Source: Owenia fusiformis (lineage: Eukaryota; Annelida; Polychaeta; Sabellida; Oweniidae). Taken from it: 64,000 nt of DNA. A model generated the notes under the pieces. It searched no databases. It worked only from the letters and a program-made list of their open reading frames with translations, and was not told the DNA's origin. The stretch spans positions 37,125,425 through 37,189,424 of the forward strand of contig CAIIXF020000010.1 of the NCBI GenBank assembly GCA_903813345.2, in the 5' to 3' direction. Shown one piece after another: positions 34,403 through 47,126 of this stretch (positions within the stretch are counted from its first letter, which is position 1; every line of letters starts with the position of its first letter). The position numbers were made by a program, and so were the translations under genes.

Positions 34403-34562
34403 TATAAATGGTGAAGGACGTGTACACATCATCGTGTAATATGCCACTGGTAGTAATATAGCTGGTTTTCTAAGCTCGTTTCGTAAGATATTTGGAGCTA
34501 AAACATGTATGACATCCGTACATCATTATCTTCAGAAAGCATTATACTTCCGGGATTATCTG

Positions 34563-34685
34563 CAGGGGCGGATCTGGGAATCAACAAGGGGGGGGGGGGC
34601 CAAATTTCAAGTCCCCAATTTTTTTTCTGGGCCCACCCAAGGGGGGGGGGGCGGGCCCCCAGCCCCCCCCCCTAATCCGCCAGTG
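34563..34685. mobile_element. hAT-like MITE with 5-bp target duplication
   Basis: The ends are CAGGGGCGGATCTGG and, inverted, CACTGGCGGATTAGG. Both sides are flanked by ATCTG (34558-34562 and 34686-34690). The interior is mostly G and C runs. It is the shortest of the four 5-bp-duplication elements here (123 bp). Confidence 0.8.
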
Positions 34686-35008
34686 ATCTGGCATCGAAAT
34701 ATAAATTGCCAGCATAGAATTCAATAGACAAATGATTCCCGTTGACACCAACGTGAAATTGCAAATCTCCCGTTCTAAACACGAAACTGAAGCTGATCGG
34801 GTATCTGAAGTAGACTAAATAGCGCTTGTTTTGTATTTGCGCTATAAACATTGCTGTATTGGTCCATTAATTGACTGCGTTCATGGTTTACGTTTACGTT
34901 GTGAAAAACATCCCTAGCTTAAAATCTCCATTATCAGCCTATAACGTATAGTATTATCAAGCTAACTAGTCCACGGTATGAAATTTCTAGGACGTCTAAT
35001 TAACCCCC

Positions 35009-35813
35009 CTATCACACCAAACTAGTTCTTACCCGTTCTTGCCAGTCCTACGAAAACGTCGTAAAACGGGCTCAATCTGGCTGTGGTCGGGAAATATGTC
35101 AGAAATAATTAGCTTCTTCGTTCTTAAACAGTCTTCAATACGTCCATCTCGTTTGCAGTTCGTTCAGGTCGCACCACGTCGGTGTGCAACGTAGTAGAAC
35201 GCGTCCCTTAGTCTAGAAGGTCAACATGACCTGATTACAGAACGGTATGGTCGCCATCGAATTTTGAATCGATTCAAAATTCTAAAATCACAATCCCGTC
35301 TGAGAACGTTCAAAAAGTTCGTAAATAGACCTTAGAAAGTTGCAGCTACGTTCATTCCGTTCGCACACAGTATAAAACAAGTTTTGAAGAACGCAGTGGC
35401 AACTTGTTTGATGTGATAGCTATATTTTTGCTAACTCGTTCATAAGCAGTGTTAAATACGTTCTTAATCAGTTTAAACCCGTTTGCAATTAGTTCTACCT
35501 CGTTGTTCTACCTCGTTCTCAACACGTCCTCAACTCGTTGTTAAAACGTCCCTAGTAGGATTGAAGTACGACGGTTCCGTTTGTAGTACGTCCAGCTCGT
35601 CGTTAGTACGTTGTCATTCGTTCTAATTGTAGAACGTGACGACCACGAGAACATTTTGAGCATTGTCTAGTTTAAGAGGATCTACCCGTTCGAGTACGTT
35701 CGATGAAGTTTGTAAATAGATCCCAAACGGTTCTTAGTAGGTCCAGTCCGTTCGTACACAGTTGAAGCCAGTTTTCGAGAACGTAGTGAGAACTAGTTTG
35801 GTGTGATAGTAGG
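35009..35813. mobile_element. TIR element filled with CGTTC/GTACG words
   Basis: The inverted ends contain CTATCACACCAAACTAGTTC on the left and GAACTAGTTTGGTGTGATAG on the right. A degenerate internal echo lies at 35395-35430 (ACTTGTTTGATGTGATAG). Between them are dozens of CGTTC, AGTACG, ACGTCC and CTCGTT words, so the interior looks like a decayed short tandem repeat with unusually frequent CpG for this AT-rich window. Confidence 0.75.
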
Positions 35814-36532
35814 GTAAGGAGTTGGTGGCACCATATATGCATAATGATATTTGAGCTTATATTTAGATACCTACATGTGTCCCGCGTTTTATTTTTGTAT
35901 AGCCGTGATAAATACGGCGGGCTTTTAGGCCGAATAATGCATGTCATTATCAGGGGTCAAAAAACGTGTAAAACGTTTTTCGTATTTTTTTCATAATTTA
36001 AAGTACAAACATTAAAAGAAAATCACATGAAAATATTTTTAATATATACATCAAGGGTCTTGGCTATAATTTTGCGGTATGTGTTCCTTGAAATACCTTA
36101 TATATAAAAAATCAAGGTTTCAACATTTTTTGTCGTTTTGGAGATATTGGTGAAGCAATCAATATATTGGCACCTTAATTACCTGTGAATAACATATGGT
36201 TATAATATGTCAGTTTTTTACTAAATTAGTTGTAATACATTTTGAGATATGGACAGCCGTATTCAGGGGTCAATTGCCAATAAAGGGAGACTCGTTGTTC
36301 TTCCTTGTCTAATACCGTCTGCGATTGAAAATTGTTGCATATGGTTGAACATGAATTGGTTGCTTATATAAGGACCATATCTTCAACATTTGACTACATG
36401 GATCTTTGAGAAATGTCTGCAATAATGTAAAAATGAATCGATGTAATGCATCGCAGTGACAAATATAATTGTTGTTATATTATACTGTTTGTTACACATT
36501 AATAAAAAATCAGAATTCTGAAGTAACAAAAC

Positions 36533-36868
36533 ATGAACGCACAAGTGGAAATGGAAAAGGTACAGCAACAAATGGAATGTGTTCAAGAGTATACTAAAAT
36601 AAGGGAATATCAAAGCATTAACATGCAAAATGCCAACGCATATTCGTTACATACACCGAACGCCGAATATGTACTGTCAATGGACTTTATGTTGGAAACT
36701 ATAACAATATGTCATACCACTCTTGGTGGTGACATAAGAAACACTAGCAATCCCAAAGTCAAACGTCTTTCAACCCCTCCCGACCCACGAGCTAAGTATA
36801 AACATCATTCCCAGACCATTACACCAAGTAGCACCTCATTATACTCCAGTCATTACAACACTAATTGA
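36533..36868 (+). CDS. Possible small ORF, 111 codons, unrecognised
   Basis: The frame starts at an ATG (36533-36535) and ends with TGA. An AATAAA overlaps the end of the frame at about 36868. The predicted product is Gln/Glu-rich at first (EMEKVQQQMECVQEYTK) and Ser/Thr/Pro-rich later. No domain is recognisable. It contains an imperfect ACCACTCTTGGTGGT hairpin that also occurs at about 24500. It may be a chance frame. Confidence 0.2.
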   Translation: MNAQVEMEKVQQQMECVQEYTKIREYQSINMQNANAYSLHTPNAEYVLSMDFMLETITICHTTLGGDIRNTSNPKVKRLSTPPDPRAKYKHHSQTITPSSTSLYSSHYNTN

Positions 36869-36889
36869 ATAAAAATACAAATTGTGAGC

Positions 36890-37466
36890 CAATACTCATA
36901 ACAATACTAATAGTATATTAGATATACAATATTTAGAATTTGGTCTTAATGCTTTGAGATAGATATTATAATTCGTTTAACGTTTAAAAGGGTCAGCATC
37001 CCACTGCAAACCTAAAGCCTTCAGTTTTAGCAATTTAATTGACAATGCCTAAAATAATCCCCACATCCTTCAGCATCTCGAGTACATAAACTTAAACGGT
37101 CGCAAAATCCAGAAACTATTTTACAAAAAGGAACACTGTTCATTAAACAAAACAAAATACCTCAAATAAAAATCAGTGACTATAGCATTTGGATTCACTC
37201 GCATAAACCAATCCTCTCATGAAAGCTCTTTCGAACTAATAATTGGTTTATAAATCACAGGTAATATTGCCTAACATAATGCATTCGCAAAAAAGTAACA
37301 TCTCACATGAAAAATCAAAAACATAATAGCCTCATGAATATACTTACAAACACGAATACCTCACATATAAATCGTAACTGATATGACAACTTCTTCAGTA
37401 TAGTATATTCCTCGCTTATTATGAGGTACTGTATAAAATGCAATCAAAAAACCTAATATTCCACAT
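36890..37466. other. AT-rich DNA with degenerate CCTCACATAAA words
   Basis: Words like TACCTCACATATAAATC recur loosely every 60-100 bp here and again between the palindromes to about 39450. They may be a decayed array. No gene. Confidence 0.35.
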
Positions 37467-37875
37467 CACGCGGTACTAACTTCGACCGTTAATTTGAATT
37501 TTTGACCTACCAGGTGCTTGAAAATCAAGGATTGCGAGTCTCATACTGCACCGTTTTTCTTCAAACTTATACCATTAAAAGCAAAACAAAATTGCCTTTC
37601 TGTCGGTGCATTACTTGATTGTAAAGAGTCCCTCGTTCACGCAGCGTTTTGGTCCCCAGCTGTCGGAAGGCCTACTTACAGCTGGGGACCAAAATGCCGC
37701 TGGAAGTAGGGTCTCTTATTAAGAGAATAATGTACCATCAGAAAGGGATTTTTGTTATGCTTTGAATGGAACAAGTTTGAAGAAAAACGGTGCAGTATGA
37801 GACTCATAATCCTTGATTTTCAAACATCCGGTAGGTCAAAAATTCAAATTAACAGTCGAAGTTAGGACCGCGTGC
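37467..37875. mobile_element. Foldback element, copy 2
   Basis: It has the same arms as 34050-34402: ACGCGGTACTAACTTCG, GTTAATTTGAATTTTTGACC, TACTGCACCGTTTTTCTTC, mirrored on the right. The interior holds a second palindrome, GGTCCCCAGCTGT then ACAGCTGGGGACC, at about 37650-37692. Flanks differ from copy 1, so these are independent insertions. Confidence 0.88.
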
Positions 37876-37988
37876 ACATAAAAACTTGGATTAATCAAAC
37901 GTTATAGGATGCGCCTCACATAAAAAAACAATATAGCATCACAGAGTGCACTATTTGAAAGGAATACCTTTTATAAAATTTCAAATAT

Positions 37989-38539
37989 TATCACTACTAC
38001 CCACCTAGTTACACAGACGTATCGTCAGTGTATCATGGCTGAACTACTTCCGGGATTTGAATTTGGTAAGATATTTTTATTTCTCGATTTACATCTACTT
38101 ATAAGTCACGATGTGGATTATAATTTTGCTCGAAGTTATGGGAGATAATCTAGTTTGAGAATGTGTCGATGGTTTTAGGTTTGGTATGTTAACGAAGACG
38201 CATTTCACATATTTAGTCCCTCGCTTTTGTTACACTGACGACCGGCATTAATATTGCCAATATTACACTGATATTGGTCGTTCGTCAGTGTAACAAAAGC
38301 GAGGGACTAAATACCTGAATTGTGTCTTCGTTAACATATAAAACCTAAAACCCGGCACCGACACATTCTCAAACAAGACTATCTTCCTTAACTTCGAGGC
38401 AAATTATTATCCACAACGTGACTTATAAGTAGGTGTAAATCGGGAAATAAAAAAATCTTACCGAAACCTAGTCCCGGAAGTAGTTCCGCCATGATACACT
38501 GACGATACGTCTGTGTAACTAGGTGGGTAGCAGTGATTA
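37989..38539. repeat. Near-perfect palindrome with an ATG and donor in each arm
   Basis: Arms of ~270 bp meet near 38265. The outer blocks are CTACCCACCTAGTTACACAG and its inverse; the inner block GTTACACTGACGA mirrors TCGTCAGTGTAAC. Each arm, read inward, has ATGGC(T/G)GAACTACTTCCGGG followed by a few codons and GGTAAGAT, a consensus donor. The ATGs are at 38035 (plus) and 38492 (minus). It could be an inverted duplication of a gene start or a foldback element. Confidence 0.85.
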
Positions 38540-40884
38540 TACAGAATATAGAATGAAGTTAAAAGAAACTTGTACTCCCCTAAAATAAAGTGTATGGATA
38601 GTACTCACAATTAGCAACGACCCAGGGACAATAACTACCATTCCACATAAATATATATATGATATTGAACTTCTTCACTACTTCTTCAGCATAGAATTTA
38701 CTCAGAAATGAGTAATACATGGTATTCAAGTATAAATTAAATTACCTCCTTCATATGTGACATATAATTTCACCCAGAAACTAGTTTTTCTAGCAATACC
38801 GATATAAAGACAAAAGAGATATAGCCTGGGAGTAGCCATTTTGTCCCAAATTCTATCCAAAATGTCATGAATATGTACGCACAAGTGCCAAATGCGAAAG
38901 ACCAAGAATGACATAGCAAGAAAATGAAATGTCTAAGATCTCATTGCCAAATGGAAAGAAAATCCAACTATCCCAAATCAATATACAACGTGAAAGGAAA
39001 ATGTATCTTACAACACTCACAACAATTCGTAAAAGTGCAATTCGCATGGCTTTGGCGACATAGAGTTTGTGCACAAATGAATAATGCCTGATTTGATAAA
39101 AAGTTACAAATTATAAAATGAAGTATGGGTTCCTAAAACTCGAATGGAAAGATCGGAAACGAGAGATGTTGGATTGCTGAAAAATTGAGAGAACCGGTCT
39201 TACAAAAAATGATTCGATGTCGTCTTTAAATATCGGAGGCTCGTCTGAAAGATTGGATGTGTGCAACACTATAAATTTCTCCCAATTCCAATCGGGACTT
39301 TGCACGCGATGGGTGAGTTAATATGATTGATAGGGTCACACCTTGGAACAACGATACATATCGTGAACACAGATGATAAAATATAGATAGTCAATGAAAT
39401 AAAATATAAATGAGTACCTTTAATTTCGTATAATTCACAATCTCGCCCTGCTGAATGAAATCGTCTCTAACGGTGTCACTCATCCATCATGAAGGTTGGT
39501 TTCTGGTTCTTATTAATGACAGTATGGCTCTCACTTATAAATTTACATTTAGAATAGAACAAACATTTGTCAAGTTATGATCGAAACAAAAACTAAATCT
39601 TGTCTTCGCAAGGGACAGTTCAAGAAACTAAATTACTATCTTGAATTTCACAAATCTTGCTCTACTGCATCAAATCGTCCTGAATATAGTCACTCGTCAA
39701 CCACGAAAGTTGATTTCTGGTTTCTTAATCAATCATTCTAGCGTTCTCATTTATAAAACAATCGATAATTAAAACTGAAATATATTATAATGCATTTAAT
39801 GTTTACTTTCTTACAACATTGCATGGTTATTTTATTGTGGGAGCACAGCATTGTGACACTATGATATTTGCGACGCATTTGACTGCGCCTTCTTTATTCC
39901 TCGATGCAAATCATCTAGTTTAAAAATGTAAACATTCCAATACCAATATTAGATTAATTATTTAAATGATACATCCTTTATATTTTTATTTGATTACGTT
40001 TTGAATATCATTAACAATAATCCGTTGTTTGACCCTTGAACGCAAGAAATATTTCCGTGAATATATTGTTTCTATAAGTACAAAACTAATATGTTACTAA
40101 TTATAGATTTTCTGAATATTTCGCATAATTTGGTCACATCTGCTCTGTCTTATTTTTTTCTAAATAATAAAACGTTGAAAAGTACCCTAGTGCAATGCAC
40201 TAATTGAAAAATGACATTTACGTTAAAATAGTATTATATTTCTATGTAATCCTAATCCTTTAAATTATATTTAAGTTTTGATTTACAATTTGAGTCTCAT
40301 AAAATGCACTAAAATGCGCATGAAAAGTTTCACGTTTTTTGACCTCTTGTGATGACAGACATAATGCGACCCGAAAGCCTTAATATTTTTTACCAAATGG
40401 CATTTTAAAAGCATAAGGACATATGCCCCTCCCTAAATATCGGTTCAAATGTCGTTATGCATATATGGTGCCACGGATTTGTAATATCTATGAGCCATAC
40501 CATGGACTATAACGTACATAATGTGTATAAAGCTAATATATCAAGAAAGGGGAGTGCTGACAAAACAAATGTCTTATCCACCATACATGTATTTAATCCA
40601 TGAACAGATTAACTTGTCATTACGGGACCTTGGTCTCTTAAAAGCACATTAATTGTGCGTAAAAAATACAGGATTACGTTCAGAGAAGAAACACTTCAAC
40701 TTATGTTTATTCATTCATTATGCTTTTTCACCTGCCGTTTGTTGTAAACTGATGTTCAAACATTTAGGAACCCTTAATTAAAAACTGGCGGATGAATGCA
40801 TTCCTCCATTGAGCTCTTTACAAATTAATTCTAATTTGTGATAAGCTTATGAACCCACGTATAATCTGACTATGCAATGTTTAG
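38540..40884. other. AT-rich intergenic DNA
   Basis: It contains a diverged direct duplication with CTGCTGAATGAAATCGTC / CTACTGCATCAAATCGTC and GTTGGTTTCTGG / GTTGATTTCTGG words at about 39445-39510 and 39660-39725. No gene is supported. Confidence 0.45.
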
Positions 40885-41037
40885 CAAATATTTCATTCTA
40901 TGGAGGGCAAAACCTGTTCATTTTTCAATGATTTTTGCAACATGTATTGCCCGCAGCCCGTAGGGCGAGGGAAATACATGCTACAAAAATCATTGAAAGT
41001 GCAACAGGTATTGCCCGAACATAGAATGAAATATTTG
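40885..41037. repeat. Small foldback
   Basis: The ends CAAATATTTCATTCTATG and CATAGAATGAAATATTTG are exact inverses. The inner blocks TCAATGATTTTTG and CAAAAATCATTGA, and TATTGCCC-like words, continue the stem. It is about 150 bp. Any short open frame across it is incidental. Confidence 0.88.
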
Positions 41038-42640
41038 TTTTATGATATCATTGCTAGACATTCTCTACGATCACTTTGCATTTCAAAGAAATATAGAATA
41101 TTTATTTTAACCAGTGGACATTCATTTTATCAATAAATATATCATAAACCCATAAGTTACATATAAACGTACAAGTATCATTGTATAGTACACTTTTATT
41201 TTCGTTCAGTGTAGCTGTCAGAATTCCCGGGCGGGCAATACGCCGGCCAAAGATGTCTTTTATAATCCGAAAATTGATGGGGCTGCGAAATACGCTATGG
41301 TATTTTTGATCACATGGTACTATATCAGCCAATCAAAACACACAATTTCTAGTAATGATATAATAATATGAATTATGCCTAATTTAAGCTATTGTTTCAC
41401 GGCATTGATGCACCTCTACAACCAGGCAAACATAATGGCACATACGTCATATTTTTACTTATTCTTATTTTCAGATTACCACGGAAATTCATCCAAAGCC
41501 AGACTGATTTCTATGAGAGTAGAACTTGGAAGTAGCTAGATATTTTTTGATCAATAATTTTCTAAATTATTTACGTCCCGTATTTATATATACGTATGTC
41601 CCGTTTCGTTGGTTTCCTATAATAGAGAAAATGGAATGTAGGTTATTCTTATATAATTATTGGATGTGAAGTGATAAGGTTAATCCAAGAAAGAAATCAG
41701 AAGTCATTGAACTAAAGGAGATTTGAACAGGCACGTCTCTCGTAAAATTAGAGGAACGTAGTACAAAACATTCATACTGACAAAGTCATTTATTTGGTTT
41801 TTAGTATTCCCAATATTCCATGTGCCAATTTTTATACAAAAAAAGCTAGCGTTAAAATTGCCTGTTCGAAAACATTTTGAAAACGCTCTTATTTTGCGAT
41901 TAAAAAAAAGTTTCGATTCTTACGAAAAACATGCAATGTAGGCTTTATATGTTTATAAATGCTTTAACTAAAAACATTGGCACCCAAGATAAAACTAGTT
42001 TAAGCAATACAAGTTAGTAAGCCAAATACAAACATTTTCAACTAAATCTAAACATATTTTTATAATTAGGAAAATTGACGGACAGTTTGTTAATTGGGTG
42101 CCATGTTCCAGCAATCGCTATAGCAAGATATCGGTTCATTCAACACAACTACATGCGGTGTGATAATTACCTACACTCCTCTTCATAAGTTTGGCGAGCG
42201 TAAGTCTTCATTCGATGCATATATGTGTTCATTAGATGCATGTTTATGTCGATTTATGTTTAATGTAAGTACATAAGCATGATGTGTACTTCAAGGTTAT
42301 AAAGTAACATCATACTAATGTCCGATCATAAGTTCGAATAATAGTTGTGTCTCAAATATTAATTGTATGACTTATACGAGACCAATGGTAATGCTACCAG
42401 AGGGAATCGGACCTGCAGGCCTTACTATTTATATTATGCATGTTTTTTTTCTGTGTTGAAAAATTCGATATGTGATGTATATTTCTTAGTTTCTTAGCGG
42501 TTTATCGTTATATCATAATTACAATCACCAATTATACACTTTTCAAACGAGTTAACTTGCACTATCAAGACGTCATGCTATTCTCATACTTATAGAACTT
42601 ACAGATACGTACAGGTTGGCGTTTCGATTTTATATGCTAT
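41038..42640. other. AT-rich intergenic DNA, nothing recognised
   Basis: No coding frame, inverted repeat or tandem array caught my eye in this stretch. Confidence 0.4.
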
Positions 42641-42659
42641 GGATTCCTTAAAGTATCCA

Positions 42660-43020
42660 TTATTGTGTACGATATACTGATAATACTATGCGTGTTACCC
42701 TGATATTTTATGCACGTTAGTATGATAATACTGTGCACGTTAGCCTGATAGTAGAGAGTTTAAGCTACCACTGTTTTTCACAACCTAAATGCGAACGTTA
42801 GTTATTAAGCGATGTATTTGTATGGGCGATTGGTCATATGTATATGTTGGCGTTTTGATTTTATATGCAAGCTTAAACTCACTAATATTGTGTGCGCTCT
42901 ACTGATAATACTATGCAAATGACCCTGATAGTTTTGTGCCTTATACGAGATAATAATGTGCACGTTAGCCTAATAAATTGTGTACGTAAGCCTGATGATA
43001 CTTTGCAAGTTACCCTGATA
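42660..43020 (+). repeat. Degenerate ~23-bp tandem repeat, left part
   Basis: It is built of diverged copies of words like CCTGATAATACTGTGCACGT and TAGCC. The same array resumes at 44030 after the inserted repeat element. Confidence 0.7.
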
Positions 43021-44022
43021 TTAAACGTCCGTTCGTCCGTCCGTCCATATGTCCGGGAGATATCAATATCTTTCGTTAAAAATATAATCTTTTGTTAACT
43101 CAAATACTAGTTGACGGATTTGGTTCAAATTTTATATGCTGATGTCTAGGGACAAAGGAGCTAGGCTGAAGTAGAGATTTCTAAAATGGGTGCTAAATAT
43201 CAAAATGGCGGCCATTTTTCGTAAAAAACGTAATCTTTGATACTCAAATACCAGTGAACGGAAATTGGTTCAAATTTTATATGATGATGCCTAGGGAAAA
43301 AGTTAATTTGTCCAAGAACAGTTTTCAAGATGGCGGCTGAATTCCAAAATGGCCACAATTTTTCATAATAAAAACGTAATCTTTGATAACTCAAATACTA
43401 GTTGGCGGATTTGGCTCAAATTGCATATGCTGGTGCCTATGGACAAATGAGCTACACTGAAGATGGGATTTTAAGAATGGCTGTTAGATATCAAAGTGGC
43501 AGCCATTTTCGTAAAAAACGTAATCTTTTATAACTCAAATACCAATGAACGGATTTGCATCAAATTTTATTTGATGATGCTTAGGGACACATTACCTCTG
43601 CTTGACAAATAATTTTCAATATGGCAGCTGAATTTCAAAATGGCTATAATTTTTCGTAAAAAATATAATCTTTGATTACTCAAATAGTAGTGAATGGATT
43701 TTGTTCGAATTGTATGCTGATGCCGAGGGACATAGTAGCCATGTTCGAGAAAGATTTTCAAAATGGCAGCTGAATTACTAAGTGGCTGCACTTTTTCGTA
43801 AAAAGGAACGTAATCTTTGATAAGTCAAATGCTAATTTACGGTGGTTTACATTTTATATGTTGATGCCTAACAAGGGAAAAACAAGCTCTGCTAACGAAG
43901 GAATTTTCAAGATGGCTACTAATAATCAAAACATGTTTTATTCGGTGGGATTTGCTACTCCGTGGAGTTGCTGTTTTTCTAGTTTCTGACTTTGTTTAGT
44001 TTTGAATCTCGCACATTATGGC
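43021..44022 (+). repeat. Dispersed repeat with ~165-bp internal units, copy 2
   Basis: It starts with CGTCCGTTCGTCCGTCC and continues with five or six units of AACTCAAATA, GATTTGG/GATTTTG, GCCTAGGGA, TTCAAGATGGC, TCAAAATGGC and TTTTTCGTAAAAA. It ends with the GGAGTTGCTGT...TCTCGCACATTATGG module. Organisation and end module match the copy at 9893-10685. It splits the surrounding degenerate array. Minus-strand open frames (43200-43791) come from the repeat. Confidence 0.8.
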
Positions 44023-44029
44023 GTAGACA

Positions 44030-44500
44030 AAGTTGTTATACGTTAGCCTGAATATAAGTTGTACGTATGCCTGATAATACTGTGTATATACGCATGATAA
44101 TACTTTGTACGTTAGCTTAATAATACTGTGAACGTTGTTCTGATTATACTCTGCAAGTTACCCTGATATTTTTGAACTTTAGTATGGCACGTTAGCTTGA
44201 TAATTTAGTGTACGTTATACTGATAGCACTATGCAAGTTACACTGATATATCGTGATAATTCTGTGTACGTTAGCCTGCTATTGCTGTCACATTATCCTA
44301 ATGATATTATACAAATTATCTTGATATTTTGTAAATTAGCCTGATGATACTTTGCACGTAATCATGATTATAAATACTGCGTATGTTAGCCTGATATTAC
44401 TGGCACATTATCTTGATAAGATTATGCAAGTTGCCCTGATATTTTGTGTAAGATAGCATGATAATACTTTGCACGTAATCATAATAATACTGTGTATCCT
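44030..44500 (+). repeat. Degenerate ~23-bp tandem repeat, right part
   Basis: It continues the TGATAATACTGTG / TACGTTAGCC-type units found at 42660-43020. Units vary in spacing and sequence; it is strongly decayed. Confidence 0.7.
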
Positions 44501-46520
44501 AATACAAAGAGGGAACGTGCTACTTATAACCTTAGCAAAATTCTCTAAATCACAATTGATTCTCTCTATACCCTTCAGAACTTTCAAATATCTATCAGAC
44601 AGTCTATGTACCTCACGTTTCTTGAAGAGCCACGATTGAGACCATCACGATCGTCATTCAACCTGTAGCGTTTTCAGCTGTAGTAAGAGGATAGCTTAGC
44701 CAGTTGTGATTCAGGGTATGAAGTCTACAATTTTATATGAGTTTTCGCAGAAGCAGGAGAACCAGCGGTCTTAGCACTCTACTAGCCTTTCCCGATAGCA
44801 GCAACTTGATAAAACTGTATTACACCAATTGTAATTCTGGAATTACTCAGAAATGGTAATCGATTAACGCAATTTAGTTTAAAATATACGGAGAAAAAGC
44901 GAACGGATTGAAACACAGTATGAGAAAAGGGGGATTCTACTATTGTTGAAGAAAGATTCAGAAGGATTGTTAAAGAACAATTAAGGCGGATTGTCGTAGA
45001 ATAATTCAGGAAAAGAGAGGCAATACATTGATGGACGGAAACATAAATATTTGAATCATTTTTGGTAAGTGTTCTTGAAAATCTTCTTCGTGCTTGACCG
45101 TGTTAAAGTTGTTTATCTTTGCCTGATGTAAACTTGAGTCAAATGGGAGCAAGGAAACTTTTTATCGCAGTAGTAATATTAATGATTTAAGTATATGACT
45201 TTGAAATTTGTTCCCTATCTGTGTAGTTGGAATACGTTGGAATAATGTATGAAGTTTTGGAATAAAATGTAATTAATTATAAATAATAGCTAGATCTGAT
45301 GCGCTAGAATTCGGTAATAGTTATATGTATGAATTGCACGACGCATTAACTGCTACATTATAAACCCAATTAAAAAGGAGAAAATTGAAGGATTTAAAGA
45401 AATTACCACAATATTACAGTAATTTTTATTCTAGGCATTTGAATTCCTTTGTTACGATGACCATATGTTACGTCGATAGACCTGATATGAACAAACCAAA
45501 ACATTTGAAAAGTGATTTTTGCAAATCATATTGAATCATCATTGGCCCAGATCGTAAAGTTCTAACAAAGTTTTCGCATGGTTAACAAGATCTCCATGGT
45601 GGTGTTAACATACCATATACTGGTAATGTAAGACTATCTGTAATTAATTAGTTAATCTAAGTAAATACGTGATAACATATCCGTGGAAATATTTTCGTTT
45701 CTGCTGTTCCTGGGTTATCTTTACACGGTAGGGAGGGGAGGGAAATGGTACCGTATCTACAGTTTATAATTAATATTTCAAGTGATAACATATACGTGCA
45801 CATGTGTTAGTTTCCGTTGATCACTAGATAGTCTCTGTACAGTGGGGAGGAGGAAAGTGTTACGGTGACGATCGTTTCCATAACTTGATTCGTAAAAATT
45901 TCAGAGATGACAGGCGGGCATTTTTCTCTCCTATCTCCGTGGCAGTTGGGTAATGCAGAGACATATAATAATATGTGAGATTCCTTGTCTTTGGACTTTT
46001 TGTGTATTGGTACTGGACAATAGTTGGGTAAATATTTTATGATTTTTCTAGGTCTGTCAATTTTATCCACTCATGTATAAAAATCAAGACAAAAAATATA
46101 AATATATCCTATACATACAATTTCGTCCGGTGTATTCTCGCGTGAATGCAGTCGTGTATCCATAACTACCGACATGTCTGCCCAAGTGCCACATGGAAAA
46201 TCTTTTGCAATGTTTGAAAGTAATCAAAGCACATAACTTAATGAGTTATGGATGATCAATCCATTCATGCCTTGTATCATAGCCTTTGAATTCGAACTGG
46301 CCCTCTTTCAAAGGCTTGACACAAAGTAATTCACTGAGCCATTGGTTTAAATCCTTGTTGTCAAAGTATCATATTGTTTGATTGACGGCCTGGCGTAAAA
46401 TCTCACGTATATCATTACTGCATTGGTTTAGGAAAATTATTTATAGAATTAACACCAAATCAAACTGCATTTATACAATATTGTCTGTATGATATCGAGT
46501 ATCGACAAATGTTAGCGAGT
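44501..46520. other. Intergenic DNA, no supported gene
   Basis: An 87-codon minus-strand frame at 45807-46070 has no recognisable features. Nothing else is seen. Confidence 0.4.
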
Positions 46521-46524
46521 TTAA

Positions 46525-47126
46525 AGGAATATTCCTTGCCAAACCATCTCTCTCCTCATATGGTAGCTATAACCATATATATGCTTGCCATGTTTAGCAA
46601 AACACGCAAAAATGTTTTGATATGGTCAAATTTGATCACTTAGAAATGTGATGCTCAATTCCAGTTAGCTGCTATCTTTTAGAATTTCACACAGGAAGTG
46701 ATGTCATCGACACTCAACTTTGCATATAGCATTAGGTGAGGAGCTATTCAGAATTACAAAACCAGCTAAATATTCTTTTTCAACTTTGTATCTTATTTAA
46801 TCCTTCTGAAAATCTCTTCTTTTATTCTAAGTTGACAAGCCCTGAAAATATTTTTGCACAGAAAGTAATGATCACTTGTCTAGAAGTGATTTTGTGCTAC
46901 TTTCCTATACTGTTATGGGCAAGGTTATAGAAGTTGAGAGTTGATGACATCAATTCCTGCAAGAAATCTTGAAATATGGCAGCTCACTGGAAATAAGCAC
47001 TAGATTTTTAAATGATCAATATTGACCATATTAAAACATTTTCCCATGTTTTGCTAAATATGGAAACTATACATATGATTATAGCTACCATATCAAGAGA
47101 GAAGGGGTCTTGCAAGGAATATTCCT
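46525..47126. mobile_element. piggyBac-like MITE with TTAA target duplication
   Basis: The ends AGGAATATTCCTTGC and GCAAGGAATATTCCT are exact inverses flanked by TTAA (46521-46524 and 47127-47130). The homology continues inward for ~120 bp (TGGTAGCTATAACCATAT against ATGATTATAGCTACCATA, TTTAGCAAAACA against TGTTTTGCTAAA). No transposase is present. Confidence 0.88.

Noticed and set aside
43200-43791. Minus-strand frames at 43 kb as genes
   Set aside because: They are repeats of the ~165-bp unit, also present at 10 kb, with no conserved protein.
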